DNA of 64,000 nucleotides from Misgurnus anguillicaudatus (Eukaryota > Chordata > Actinopteri > Cypriniformes > Cobitidae), in NCBI RefSeq assembly GCF_027580225.2, contig NC_073361.2, positions 25,528,501 through 25,592,500 of the forward strand, read 5' to 3'. The notes beneath the pieces are model-generated. The model made no database searches. It was not told the DNA's origin and saw only the letters and a program-made list of their open reading frames with translations. The position numbers and the translations under genes are program-made. This document shows, one piece after another, positions 31,343-43,822 of the stretch; the stretch's first letter is position 1, and each line of letters starts with the position of its first letter.

Positions 31343-32038
31343 CTAATGCTGGGTACACACAGAAAGATAATCAGGCTGATTTTGGCCCGATTTCCCCCTT
31401 TCGACAATCCTAGCTGTGTCACGATTATCTTGATGGTTCTACAGATTTATCTTATCAGATTTTCCCTTGGTGTGAGGTGTGTTAAGAGTGTCCGAACCTG
31501 ATCGGAAGAACGCCAGAGCCGCCCCAATTGCAAATCGTAAATATTAAGCATGTCAGAAATCCTGATGTTTGGGGGGAACCCGTGCACGCTCTTGAGATTA
31601 TCGCGCGAATCAAAAAATATCCAATCAGAAAGCGAGATGATGGAAGACGGAAGCAGTCATCATGGCGCAGCACAAAGTGAAGTTGATGCAAAGTGAACTT
31701 GTACAGACCATGTTACCGCTGTCTCCATGACTTCACCCAAACCCTTTTCATTTTTCCCTTGAATCTTCTGTGAAAATCATTCTAAAGACTATAATTTCTG
31801 CATATTGTCCGCCATGCTTTATCTGAAGTCTCACAAGATTTTGCGAGATTTCCTGTGTTCACAGTCGAGACTCTGGTTGAAAATCTGTTCTTGTATGGTG
31901 TGCTGTCTTTGACACATCATGGCACACTATAGGAGCAAAACAGTTAAATCTAGGATTTTTATCCTCGTGTTTGTAGTCTATCACATTTTAAAAATCTTAT
32001 AAGATGTAATAAATCTTTTGATGTGTACCCAGCATTAG
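31343..32038. mobile_element. Element with CTAATGCTGGGTACACAC ends
   Basis: CTAATGCTGGGTACACAC on the left pairs with GTGTACCCAGCATTAG on the right. TA lies just outside the ATGCTGGG core on both sides. The termini resemble those of the 30299-30729 family in plan (GGGTACACAC vs GGGATACACT). Confidence 0.7.
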
Positions 32039-35000
32039 ATTGTTAAGATGTTTCTCATTTCTATGATGTCAGACTCGACAACACTGCTTGCTTTAGACAA
32101 CAAAACAGAAGATGAACGATCAAGTGTCCCATGAAGGACACAACTTGGTTAACTTTGTTTCTTTTTTGCGCTTCGAGAGTAAATGTGTCGTCGCCAAGGT
32201 GTGCTTTATTCATTATGGAATGAGTGATGGCTTGACTGAATATTTCATGCATGCAACTCCTGAAAGTTTGATGAAGTTGTCCAAATGAGTAACATTTGGA
32301 GGGGAAGTGAAGTAATTCATTTGAATAATTGATGTTCAATGCCTTTGATAAGAATCATCAGGAAGGTCATCGTTTTAGTCTGACATCAGAGAGGCTATAC
32401 AGTAATTTGCTATACAGATAATGCTAATATTAATCATGTTTTTTTTTTTTTTTTTGATAGGGCGTGACATTTTCGTGCCATGCCTTCATCTGAAACATGT
32501 GCATGTGCACTGTAAAAACACAAAGTCGGGCACACTTTTTAAATTGCATCTAGTTGTATTGCAAGATACAGTGTCCTAAAGCGAATAATGTTTCATATTA
32601 TCTATGCTAGCCTTAGCCTCATTCCTACTAAAGACTTAAATGTGGATAAAGAAATAAAACAAAAGGTCACACCAGTCATCGCAACATGACCTATAAACCT
32701 ATGTACCTTTTACAAGAGTTTTAAAAACATGAAGAAGATATCTCCACCACACCCGCTTCCAAATGCTGCATGCTAAATGGCTCAGGTTTAGCTTAGCACA
32801 TAATGAAGGCCACCGATGGTTTTCATCTCATTTCTTTCCTGCTGTCTGAAGCCCCAGCTGAATCTTCGACTTATTTCATCTGGAATAACCTTGCTTATTC
32901 CCGACGGACGTATTTGTGTTGCTGTAAAGAATTTATGGCTGCAGAATTGCTGCAAAGGCGATCTAAGAGAAATGTATAAATCGTGGGTTCGGATATTTCA
33001 GGGCCGTCGGGGTGGGCAGTGATCGGAATGTGTAAGAACAGCTCCCTTTGAGACTTTTTGTGACTAATACGTTTCTACATCCTCACTGAATACCAAAGAG
33101 GAACCTGATTGTGAAAAGATTTTTGGTTGTGGTAGCCCTTTGAGTTGAAACTTAAGATACAACTTTCTCTTCGTAATAATCAAGGACTTTGCTGCCGTAC
33201 CATGGGTGCAGCAAGTGCAATGATATTATGCAGTGCCCGAAAATAGTCCCCAGCTATTGAAAGTTATCGAGGGGACTTTTTTTTGGGCACTGCGTAATAT
33301 CATTGCGCCTGCTGCACCCATGGTATGGCAGCAAAGTCCTTGATTATTACACCAGAATGAGAGTATAGTTCCTAGCCATATCGGGCTAGAAAATCACAAC
33401 TTTTAATAACTACAGAAGAGTCAAATTTTAAATAGGAAAAATATTGAAAATCTTTAATAGTCATTTTTGAGCGCGATGCTAATGGTCTAATCAGATTCAA
33501 TGGATTATGCTAAGCTATGCTAAAAGTGGTACCGCCAGACCCGGAGATCGGCTCAGTGGATTCCAAAACGGTGAAAACTCAATTGTTTAATTCTAGGGGA
33601 GCTAGAAACCCAATTTTAGAAATGTTGGTAACCAAACCATTTTTGAGCACCATTGACTTTCACAGTATTTTTTGCTACTATGGAAGTCAATAGTGCTCCT
33701 GTTTCCTGCTTGATTACAAATATCTTAATTTGTTTCAGCAAAGAAATTCGTACAGGTTTGAAACAACTTTTGAAATTTTGGATTGAACAAACTATTTTAT
33801 GACACATTATGAAACACACATATATGACAACTAGACAAGTGAGATTTGACGTAATCGACTTCGCCGCATTGAACCCTAAGAAGACAGCATTTTAATAAAA
33901 ACTATATTTCATATGTGTTCAACTTAAAAAGAAAATCATACATCTGGAATGACACGAGTGTGAGTAAACTGTGAATTTTCATATTTGTGTGAACAATTTC
34001 TTTGAGCTGGATTTTCCACCAGGGAATTAGAAATATATTGCTGTGGTTTATATTATCAATCAATGCATCATGCCCGACTAAATTGATCACAAAGGCTAAA
34101 AAATTCAGCAAGGCAACAGTATGGCAGAGGTAGCAATACGTTACAGCCTCATAAAATTGTGCTGAAATGATATTTCTCATCCACTGATATGTCGGTAGCT
34201 TTCATTATTAATAACATGAATTATTGAACAGAACACGTCTTCTAATGTCTCATCATTCTCCTTAAGCAGGTGGGAGGTTTTCTCAAAAGGATGCTGGGAT
34301 GATCGCACCCAGCATACCAATGAAAGTGAATGACATTACGTGTGAGAGAAAGCGTCGGTATGCGTATGTGAGGAGGTAGCTGTTGGAAAAATCACACTTC
34401 ACATCTGTGCTAGAAGCTTGTAGAAGGCAGGAGAGAGTTAAGTAATAATGATGACATTTTAATTGACGTGACGTAATGTAAAATTAATCATTTTTCAAGG
34501 ATCGATTTGACCTAAAAGTGTCACGCTAGAAAGAGCGAAAGATCCTCAGGCAAATGTTCCCTTAGGCGTCTGTCTACAACTTAACCACAAAATTGCAATC
34601 GCTCACTGTATTGGATCTTTTGTACCTACTAAATAACTGCTAAGACTGCAAAACCGCAGTATGAGTGATTCCAATGCTTTCTGGCAGAGCTACGAGTTCA
34701 TTTTAAAAGATTTTTGGCTGCACATTACTGAGACATCCTGGGATTTCCCTCCAGTGAATGCTGGCATTGAAATCAATATAACAAGTAAACTCAGAGACAC
34801 TGTATGAAGTCGACCATAAGCCAAACAGTAATTGCTTAAATTGATATAATCCATCACGTGTCCTCTGTGTGGCAAAGTTAATATCAAAAGAATTGTGCAT
34901 GCATGCAGCGGTTTTGAGATTTAATCCTTCAATCAAGATCAATTAAACCTGCTGTGTGAAAAGAGATGAGCCTGCTCATACAGGTTGAGAGTTTGACCTT

Positions 35001-35238
35001 TTCATATTTTGGATAGTAATCTCGATCAACAATTAGTAAGGAACCCATGAATCCCCAAAATGTTTGTACAAGTTATATCACAGTAGTTAATTTTACTACT
35101 TTGTTGAAGGAAAACTGTTGACTAGAATACTGGTTTTGAGTTTATGGGGTATTGAATGTTACATTGACATTGGGGGCATTTTAGCCTTTAATTGAAAGAC
35201 AGTATTGTAAGGAGAGGACAGGAAAGTACAGAGTAGAT
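32039..35238. other. Intergenic; mostly unique-looking
   Basis: Apart from a T(17-19) tract near 32438 and the truncated foldback at 33175-33615, I see no gene, RNA or clear repeat. Frames are all short and uncharacteristic. Confidence 0.4.
33175..33615. mobile_element. TTAA foldback, family 1, end-truncated copy
   Basis: The inverted core aaggactttgctgccgtacc / tatggcagcaaagtccttga and flanking blocks match the middle and right arm of 26438-27249. The terminal TTAA ends are missing. Confidence 0.7.
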
Positions 35239-35460
35239 GGTAACGGGCTGCATTTATATAGCGCTTTTAACAGACCTATGGCCATCCAAAGTGCTTTACA
35301 ATTTGCCTCACATTCACCAATTCACTCTCTCATTCATACACGGACAGCAGTGTCAGCCATGCAAGGCGCCATCCAGCTCGTCGGGAGCATCTGGGGTTAG
35401 GTGTCTTGCTCAAGGACACCTCGACACTTGGTCAGGTGGAGCCAGGGATTGAACCGGTTT
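35239..35460 (-). repeat. tRNA-derived SINE (minus strand)
   Basis: On the minus strand GGTTCAATCCCTGGCTCC matches a pol III B box. It is followed by the teleost SINE body (tgtccttgagcaagacacct, gcgccttgcatgg) and the tail agcgctatataaatgcagcc. The 5' A-box part is lost at the junction with the next SINE. Confidence 0.75.
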
Positions 35461-35496
35461 GTAGACAACCTACATGAAACACTGAACCACTGCATC

Positions 35497-35615
35497 CCCA
35501 GTAGAGAGAGGGGAACGGGACCGGTAAATTAAGGACCCCAAGCCAGGACTCAAACTCGGGTTGCCGAAGGCGCATCTGTGTTATGTGTCTGCCACTGCCC
35601 ACTACACCACATTTA
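35497..35615 (-). repeat. Second tRNA-derived SINE (minus strand)
   Basis: Read on the minus strand, ggtgtagtgggcagtggc (A-box-like) and gagtttgagtcctggc (B-box-like) are followed by gtcccgttcccctctctc. It lies directly next to, and in the same direction as, the SINE at 35239-35460. Confidence 0.65.
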
Positions 35616-37097
35616 CGACATTTACAAATTTGCAGAACCCTTTTATCCAAATCAACGTCCGCACCGCATCGAGTTAAAAACATTTCAACTGTCTAGAATG
35701 TCGCAAGCACACTGCAGGTCATGTGATGAACCAACCAACGGTCGCGTTTTCCGCATGGATTTAGACGCGAAATGTGAACCACCAAATGCAAGGCATGGCG
35801 TTACTCGCTCCAGATTACTCACGGTATTTAACTTCGTGTCATGTGAATTTTTCATTCGCATCGCCCCACGCGAGGACGCGTCTGAATGCATCTTTGCATT
35901 GACTTTGTATGTAATCTACTGCCGCAAATCATTGAACTTGTGTCTGGTGTGAACCCACAGTAAGACTGTAAAAAATATGAACGTAGTTTTCGTGACGTCA
36001 CCCTTAGGTTTGTGAAGAGCTTTTTTGAAGCCAAAAGTTGGCAGAGCCTGCCATCGCCATATTGGCCGCATGTCACTGCGCATCACTTGTGGATAACCAA
36101 TAATGGGTAAAGAGGCGGGACGAGGATGAAGCTGAGATGGCTGGTTGCTGAAACCACGCCCGCCTAGTTCGACTCTAGTGACAGCAGTGGCAGTTCACCT
36201 GTCACTCAAGAGACCACGCCCTTAATTATGCAGAACTTTAAGGCTTAATATGATTTAAACGGATATATAAAAACGGAGTTATAAAATAATTCACCCCCCT
36301 CGATTTTTGTGTAAGCATACCAGTGAACACCCCTGACCACTCGGTGAGTTTCACGTCTTTGTAAACGAAAGTTTAATGCATTTTAGGAAGGATTGTTCCA
36401 GTGCACCATTAAACCCATTGTAGAGGTGGGAGGTGAAACACAATCACCCTAAAATTCTCGGGGCAGCCGCATATGTCGAAATTTCAGTCAAAACCGTTCT
36501 ATTTCATCATAAACAATCTGAAAACAGGACTTTAAGTGTAAAATACCGAACTTGTCCTTTAACATTAGCATTGTCTTTTTGCTGCCATCTCTGTGCAAAC
36601 TTTTTAGATTTTAGAAAAGATATGGTTTATTAATAATAATAGTATAAAAAATAGGAGAAAGTAAATCCAGCGTGTGGTCGTGACTTTCAAAACATGAGCC
36701 AGTTGTTATCGCCATAGAAACCTTCGGCAAGCTGAAACTGCCCGCGAGCTTTAGCGCGGTAGCGCTCACAGCCATTCTCCAGACTTGGGTTTTGCACACA
36801 ATATTAATCAGACTTGGGACCCGAAGTAATTTAACTATGACTGACCCGGACCTGACTGACCATTTCAAATACAAACCCGGAATCATACGGGCCGCGGGTG
36901 CTCCGTGAAGTCCTCTAATGGTAAAACTTTGCTCAAGTTCAGAAACATAAAGGATACAATGTGACACGAGCTTGTTCGCGTCGCATCCCAATTCATTGAG
37001 AAACAGAGAGCACGTGAACGCACACCAAACTCATGTCACACACAAAATGTCATTATTAAATTATTATCATTTGATGCCAGATATACTTGGGCACTTG
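35616..37097. other. Intergenic repeat-rich stretch
   Basis: 35640-35955 ends in gtctggtgtgaaccc, which looks like a transposon end; the 124-codon frame through it lacks any family motif. 35965-36100 (atgaacgtagttttcgtgac) resembles other fish repeats. No element border can be fixed. Confidence 0.4.
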
Positions 37098-38254
37098 TTA
37101 AAGCCACTGTATGCATTTTCAGCGTTTTTGTTAAACAGCGACCCCTAGAGTCGCTGGAGAATACTTGCAACTCTCGTAATTTCCCACTCTAGTACATAAT
37201 GACCAGGTAATGTTTCCCAGTTTCATACAAATATTAGGCTACTGCATAGTCTACTAAACCACAGATGATGGTAATAGGATAATAAGAAGTTTATTCCAAA
37301 TGTAGAGTGCATATAATAATAAAGTACCGAGTTTGCTGGCTTATAACGTTTTTACATGATTGCAGCTAAATCACAAGTAAACAGTCTATAGTCTATGTCT
37401 ACTGTATAATTTCATTTGTGTTCTTGTAAACATTACAAAATGCCATGACAAAGTTAATTGTGTACGTTGCATTATTTCATAACATTGGTCGTTATAATGT
37501 CACTATACATGATTATTGCTATTTATCATAATTGTTTGCAAATTGTGCATGTTTACACTATTTATGCTTATTTATGTCCTGATAATTATGTGAGATATTG
37601 ACAACTGTTGTCATGATAATCGCATGACATACTACAAGCAAGCGCAATAACATACAACATAGACCGCAAACAATTTACAAATAAGAGATTTACTTACTAG
37701 TCCATCAACAAGATCACCAGATCAGCATCCCATCCAGCACCGTCTTTGAGCTCACGCCAACGAGTAAAAGCCTGACCGAGTGGGACTCTTGTCCGGTTCC
37801 TAACGGGGTCAGATTCTCTTTTCCTATTCTCTTCTGAACGCGCTTTCTTAACTTTTAAATCGTTTAGCCTCACGTCTCAAATTTGCACGCGCAGTTGTTG
37901 TTATAGGCTTGATCGACTTCATGCAGCGCTGCAAGAACCGACAGCCGGATGACGTCAAAGTGCCGTCTCTGATCATTCTCGCGGTACTTTGACGTCATCC
38001 GGCGGTAGGTTCTTGCAGCGCCACACGAAGTCGAACAAGCCTAACGTGTGTGGCGTCGTTGTCGTAAAGCAAGTCGTGATTCTCACGAGATTTGTCAGGG
38101 GCGGTTCTCTCAAGCTTGCATTTCTGGTTTTGCTAGCGGGTTCCTCCCCGAGCTTCAACAGGAGGATGATTCGCCCTACTATGACTTTGTTTACCACCAA
38201 AATAACTTTGAAGCTTTTATATTAAGGTAAAATAACTGCATAGTGTGTCTTTAA
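37098..38254. mobile_element. TTAA-flanked foldback, family 4, with a central hairpin
   Basis: TTAAAGCCACTGTATGCA at the left and gcatagtgtgtctttaa at the right, with TTAA at both borders. It carries the 56-bp hairpin arms at 37908-38042 (ccggatgacgtcaaagt / actttgacgtcatccgg). No coding frame. Confidence 0.6.
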
Positions 38255-38522
38255 TATACATGGGCAGCGCGCCCACATAAAGTCAATGTGTGGGAAACAC
38301 TGTGACAAGAGTGTGCAGGCGTCAGTGTGAATTCAACGCAGCGCCATCTATGGGAATACTGAGATAAACTCATTTCAGGACAATAGTAACACGGCATTAC
38401 AAAAAAATATATAAATCGATTTTTGGAATTTTATGAATCGATTCTGATTCGGCAAAGCTTGAATTCAAATGTGAATCGTTTTTTTTGCACACCCCTAATC
38501 GGAAGGCTGCCCCTCGGTTATT

Positions 38523-38586
38523 CGGGTTCGAACCCAACCTTTTGTGCTAATAACGCAATGCTCTACCAAGTGAGCTACAGAACACT
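38523..38586 (-). repeat. DANA/HE1-like SINE head (minus strand)
   Basis: The minus strand reads tgtagctcacttggtagagc (A box) and ggttgggttcgaaccc (B box), the tRNA-related part of DANA-type SINEs. It looks tRNA-like but lacks a proper acceptor stem, so it is not called a tRNA gene. Confidence 0.75.
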
Positions 38587-38636
38587 GCACACAGGAATTT
38601 TAGCCAGATTATCTGATAACGTTTATACTCATATAG

Positions 38637-38747
38637 GTTGTTTCAACCCATAGTTGGGTAAAATGTGGACTAACCAAACTGTTAGGTTGTTAAATTAGAA
38701 AATCCCCAAAAAGTCCATATTTGACCCAAACATGGGTTGAAACAATC
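38637..38747. mobile_element. 111-bp MITE-like inverted repeat
   Basis: ggttgtttcaacccatagtt pairs with aacatgggttgaaacaatc, enclosing gtggac/gtccat. The termini resemble the AACCCA-rich MITE at 5236-5658. Confidence 0.55.
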
Positions 38748-39972
38748 TAGTATTTTGAGAACTTTTGGTTGGCATGTCAACAGGTGTGTTCCTCGACCAT
38801 TTTTGATCAACTTGAATTATGACTTTGGAGTGCCAGATAACTGTTTACTGACTCAAAGCTATCAGCCACATGTGCTAATTGGTTATGAATATGAGATTGA
38901 CATTCCCCATGACTTCATTGTGGATTTCTTGGGGTTCAAGCAGGTTATAGTTAATCATCTTTCTGTATTGTGCGGCTGAGATTTTTCCGGTGCACTTTAA
39001 GTGACCCGTTCATAAATCCCCCTCTCCACTATTTTATTATTAAAGTCTCAGCTAACCGGGCCAAGTGCAGCGGAGGCGTACGTTTTAGAGGTGAGCGGCC
39101 CTCAGAGCAGTCTTTGGGTTAAGCTCTTTCTCATTTCTGGAGATCTGCAGGCACTCTCGGCGAATACTGCCAATCAAACGCTCAGCGCAGGGAGGGTTCA
39201 TGATCTAAACAATATTAATCCGAGTCGTTTATGAGGGGTCGAGTGAAAAAGAAATGATCGATCCGAAGTGCTCCTTGCGAACGCCGATTTTCAATCGTCT
39301 GTGGCCCCATCCTCTAATTACGATTTGTTTTGCAATATTGAGAAATAATAGCTTTTCCTTGGTTGTCAGTTACCCTCAGAATTGCATTACAGAGCTTTGT
39401 TTAAACAGGAGAGCAAATCAATACCATCTGCCTGCATGTATCCTGATCATCTCTGCTCGGAACACAAAGCAGCTCTATGACATTGTCAATTGTTAATATC
39501 AAGTCCTATTGATTTCTTCGTATCTGGGTATTTATTATCTTTGCCAGTTTATGCAGTGTATCTCCTGACCCTGTGAAGTGGCAGATTTGTGAGTGAGACA
39601 CACCAAGTACTGAAGCTGATATCAGACTGTATTTGCCAGATTTGATAGGAATCTCCCGGAAAGCATGTCCTGTATCTGCGATGGGTGCCTGTGCAACTTG
39701 CAATCTGGTATTTATTGACAACACATATTGAAGGGCTGGTTTGAAGGTATTATGCTAAGATCTGCTATTTCTGAACAGAAAATACTTGCACATGGAGGTC
39801 TATAGGAATTTACTCCCTTTGTGAGCCAGTCTCTATCGGCCAGTCGATGAATTGCTGTTTAAAACACTTCTGTATTGGCTTCATCAAAGAGATCGGAAGG
39901 TTGCCCCTCGGTTTTAACCCAATATTTACCCAACATAGGTCAAAAATAACCCAGCCAAAAAGTACATTTCTT
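38748..39972. other. Unique-looking intergenic stretch, candidate conserved DNA
   Basis: 39030-39490 is GC-balanced, free of repeats I know, and has homeodomain-like cores (tctaattacgat). No coding evidence. Confidence 0.35.
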
Positions 39973-39974
39973 TA

Positions 39975-40389
39975 AAGCCCGGGATACACTGCACGATTAT
40001 TGGCTGTCCCAGACGAAAGATTGCCATCGTGAAACTATCGTCGCGATTTCTGTGATCGTAGCTCTTTATCGGTGGTCCTTTGTCGTACGAGACGTTCAAA
40101 GACGGCCGTTTTCCCGGTCTTGCGTCCAAAGATAGCCTACAATAGTTTTCTGGCAGTGTCAGAAATTCGGACAGTGTGTTTGCTGCTACGACCTGCGCGC
40201 CGGTATTTGTTTACCACGAGCGCATGCTGGTGACGTTGCGCAATGTGTGGCGCTGCCGCCAAAGCTTCCGTGTCATCATCGTACAGTCTACATGCCTCTC
40301 ATACCCGAGTTTAAACGATGCATGTCGCACAGTGTGATAAGGTAATGATCTTATAAGAGGACAAAAATCGCGCAATGTATTCCGGGCTT
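39975..40389. mobile_element. TA-flanked element, copy 2
   Basis: AAGCCCGGGATACACTGCAC and GCAATGTATTCCGGGCTT ends with TA on each side (39973-39974, 40390-40391). It is the sister of 30299-30729, in the same orientation and lacking about 16 bp overall. Confidence 0.88.
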
Positions 40390-40405
40390 TAGGGGTTGTT
40401 TCGCT

Positions 40406-41050
40406 TTAAAGGAATAGTCTACTCATTTTCAATATTAAAATATGTTATTACCTTAACAAAGAATTGTTTATACATCCTTTATACATTTAGAGATAAAGTT
40501 AGAAGTGACCAAACACATCAACGTTTTTCCCATTTAAGACAAGTAGTTATACGAGCAAGCCTGGTGGTACAAAACAAAACGTAGCGCTTTTCTAAGCGGA
40601 TTTAAAAGAGGAACTATTTTATGGCGTAATAGCACTTTTGGGAGCACTTCGACTCGCCTGAAAAGTCCGCTCCCCTTCTCACTCTCATAATGGGAGAGGG
40701 AGGGTGTTACTGCGCCGAGTCAAAGTACTCCCAAAAGTGCTATTACACCATAAAATGTAGCTCCTCTTTTAAATCCGCTTAGAAAAGCGCTACGTTTTAT
40801 TTTGTACCACCAAACTTGCTCGTATAACTACTCGTCTTAAATAGGAAAAATGTTGATGGGTTTGGTCACTTCTAACTTTATCTCTAAATGGTACCATTGA
40901 ATGAATGGGGATAAGCTAAATGCTATCGAAGCGCCGCAGCGCGCTCCAGCGCTTACATGCACGCACACAGATGATAGAGGGATGATTCAACAGTTCTTAG
41001 TTAAGGTAATAACATATTTTAATATTGAAAATGAGTAGACTATTCCTATT
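40406..41050. mobile_element. TTAA foldback, family 2-related
   Basis: TTAAAGGAATAGTCTACTCA opens it and TGAGTAGACTATTCCTA closes it; the right TTAA is lost. An inner hairpin (ttttgggagcacttcgactc / gagtcaaagtactcccaaaa) lies at its centre. Confidence 0.75.
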
Positions 41051-42664
41051 TTCTAAAATTATAACAAACTGCTCAATGGGACTACAATGCGCTTCTTTTG
41101 TAATGCCAAAAGCTACAATAACCCTGATTTAAATAGCCATGCATGCAAACCTATTCTTGGACACCCTAAAAATATGCTTTCTGTATGGCTTGAATTTAAT
41201 GGAGAGGTGTAACATTCAAGGTTAGTGATTGGGAACAAATTTGAGCAATGTTTGTCCAAGCACTGTATTTCTAAACGTGTTTACCCAACCCAACCACACT
41301 GTAATCCAGCCCAACCTTGATCTGCGTCCAGGGAAATCAGCCCATTACATCTAAATTAAAGTTTCAGGGTCTCGTCTCCTCTGACATCAGTTACTTTTGT
41401 CAGGCGTTCTTCCGCAGGCGGCACCCGAGGGGAGATACAGCCTGCAAACACCCCGGCAAGAACCCTGTGGAGCAGGCGAGAGGACATTCGGAACACTGCA
41501 GTCCTGTGAGGTGTGGGGTGAGGTGCGATTCAAAAACCTCATCGCTGTGACTCGCTCTGCAGTCGGTCCCGGCTTGACACGCCATAATGACCTGTCAGTG
41601 CGCCTGTACCCCGAAGCTAAAATAATCCATAGGGGTTATTCAGCCTAATGAATCCTAACAGCACGTGGAGAACCCACAGGGCCACAAAGCACAACATCCA
41701 TTCCCATCCTTTTATTTTAACTGACAGAAATATATTCCTGGGAAGTAGTGATCTGGAGCTGAGCTTAAGTGTGTGGTTTCTATTCATGGATGATGTCTCT
41801 GTGTTTTGTATCTAAGCGTGGGAGAAAGCACATGGTAGTTGTCTGATCACCAAATGTCTGAGTAATGGCTTTTTTCAAGAGCGGTCAAGATTGTTTTGGT
41901 GTGAGAATGTTAACATGCTTTATGCTCATACAAAACTGCCTCCTAAACAGTATATTTGAGGAGAAAATAATATGTTTCTTTACAAAGTGTAAGAAGTTTG
42001 TTTTTGCAGCCATTGGCATGCTGTAATATACCAAAAATGACGGCCAGATAGTGTCTCGCTCTTTGTAATGGAGCACAAAAGTAAAGTGGCTTATCCTCAC
42101 CGCTGTCTCAGTGATTTCTCCAACCGTCTGATTTTTTCCCCTCAGCTCCAACAATTGATGTCAGGCGTGTCAAGAGCATCTCTTCTTCTCTCATGCATAA
42201 GCCCACGTATTCCAGCTCGACTGCCAAATTTACTCCGTGCCTCTGAAGTGCCATAATGGACTTGTCCATCACGTTTCGAGGAGATGAGGATTATAGTGGA
42301 CTACTTGGATTATGGGTGGTTTGATCCATGACTTCCTATCCTCTTCCTATTCAAACACATTAGTCAATGTGAATAATACACCCGTCAGATCTGACAGCCC
42401 CGCCCGCTATTGTCATCAACTCGCCCTACGCCGCCCCAAGTACCATTGTCTGCATGACTGACAGGTTTCATGCAATACGCCTCATGGTTAACGTAGAGAC
42501 TTAACGTATTTTTTCCTCAAGAGGACGTTTGTCAAACCTCTGGCACTTTGGAATGACAAGGAAAGATAACGTCTGGCGTTTGTGAGATTGTCTCTTAGCA
42601 AACCGCGACAGCGGCGAAATATTCACGAGGGTTGAGTCCCCAATGAATAACAGTTTCAAACAGG
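41051..42664. other. Intergenic; no gene recognised
   Basis: 41310-41660 is GC-rich with overlapping short frames in three registers, none family-like. The rest is unique-looking AT-balanced DNA. Confidence 0.4.
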
Positions 42665-43249
42665 GAGAATTTGATATCCTTGTCCTTGTTGGTTTTCTCC
42701 TAGTGACCATTTTGATAAAAGTTCATGCAAACTTTGTCACCTAGGTCATTGCTGTCATCCTGGTCTATTAATTTGCAAACTTTCGGCCCCATCGGTTTCA
42801 CCTGAACTTATCTATGGCATCTGCCAGGCTTTACCAGATTGTAAATAGGCAGCTGTTTTTAAATCTCAGGGGTCATCGTCTCAAGGTCAGTTTCCAGCAG
42901 CCAACCCTATTGAAAAATCCAGCTAAGACCAGCATAAGCTGGTGAGCTGGTTTTGGCTGGTCTCCAGCTTGGTTTTAGCTGGTTTTGCTGGTGTAGGAGG
43001 CTGGTTTTGCTGGTGTAGCAAGCTGGTCTAGCTATGTTTTGGTCACTTTTTAAGCTGATCTAGCTGGACTTAGCTGGTCAGGTGGAAGACCAGCTGACCC
43101 ACCAGCATGATCAGCTTTTTCATGCTGGGAGGACCAGCTTAGACCAGCTACTGCCACCTTATACCAGCTTAAACCAGCTACCAGCTTATGCTGGTCTTAG
43201 CTGGATTTTTCAGTAGGAAACCGGGTGAAATCGTGCAGCTGTATGGAAA
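42665..43249 (+). repeat. Local duplication, copy 1 (filled site)
   Basis: 42665-42906 plus 43217-43249 match 43823-44091 closely (gatatcct.gtccttgttgg, gtcacctaggtcattgctg, gtcatcgtctcaaggtcag). The match is broken only by the MITE at 42907-43216 and small indels. Confidence 0.85.
42907..43216. mobile_element. MITE with CTATTGAAAAATCCAGCTAA ends
   Basis: Long inverted arms made of CCAGCTTA/TAAGCTGG-type units, from CTATTGAAAAATCCAGC to GCTGGATTTTTCAGTAG. The empty site (cagcaaaccggg) survives at 44056-44067 in the duplicate copy, so the insertion borders are directly readable. The probable duplication is AACC with diverged neighbours. Confidence 0.85.
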
Positions 43250-43755
43250 TTCAGCTTTTTTCGTGCCTTGAGCACGAATGTCTTTTTCGTGTCACTCAGC
43301 ATGAATTTCTATGAATAGTTTTTCTTGTCCGTGGCACAACTTTCTTTTTCGTGTCATTTTATGTATTGTTTTCCTATTTTTAAATCATTATCGCTTGGGG
43401 GTTGGGGTTAGATTTGGGGTTTGGGTTAGGATGTACTTTTATGTATTGGTTTCTACATGTTTTTCTTCCGCATTTAAAACTATTCTCGCCTGCAGTTGGG
43501 GTTTTGGTTTAAAAATGTAACAGAAAGTGATTCTATCCCCAACCCCAAGCTATAATGGTAAGACAATGAGAAAACAATACATAAAATGCCACGAAAAAGA
43601 AAGTCGTGCCACAGACACAAAAAACTATTTATAGAAATTAGTGCGAGTGACATGAAAAAAATATTTGTGGTTAAGGCACGTAAAAGCTGAATTTCATGCC
43701 AAGGACACGAATAAATTAATAAAAAATGTTGTGACTATAACATGACTTTCCATAA
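43250..43755. mobile_element. CACGAAA foldback, left-truncated copy
   Basis: ttcagcttttttcgtgcctt on the left pairs with aggcacgtaaaagctgaatt on the right. Inside are ttggggttagatttggggtt and its inverse. The outer end present in the copy at 45852 (ctcacggaaagtcgtgttat) is missing. Confidence 0.7.
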
Positions 43756-43822
43756 GATCAGTCTGTTTTTACTTTACTTAACAAACTAGGTTAGCATTTT
43801 CAACTCATAATTTTAAAAAGTT

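Noticed and set aside
35578..35952. 124-codon + frame as a small gene
   Set aside because: It spans a SINE border and transposon-like sequence ending in gtctggtgtgaaccc; no family motif.
38523..38586. A functional tRNA gene
   Set aside because: A and B boxes are present but no acceptor stem or proper arm pairing; it fits the head of a DANA-type SINE.
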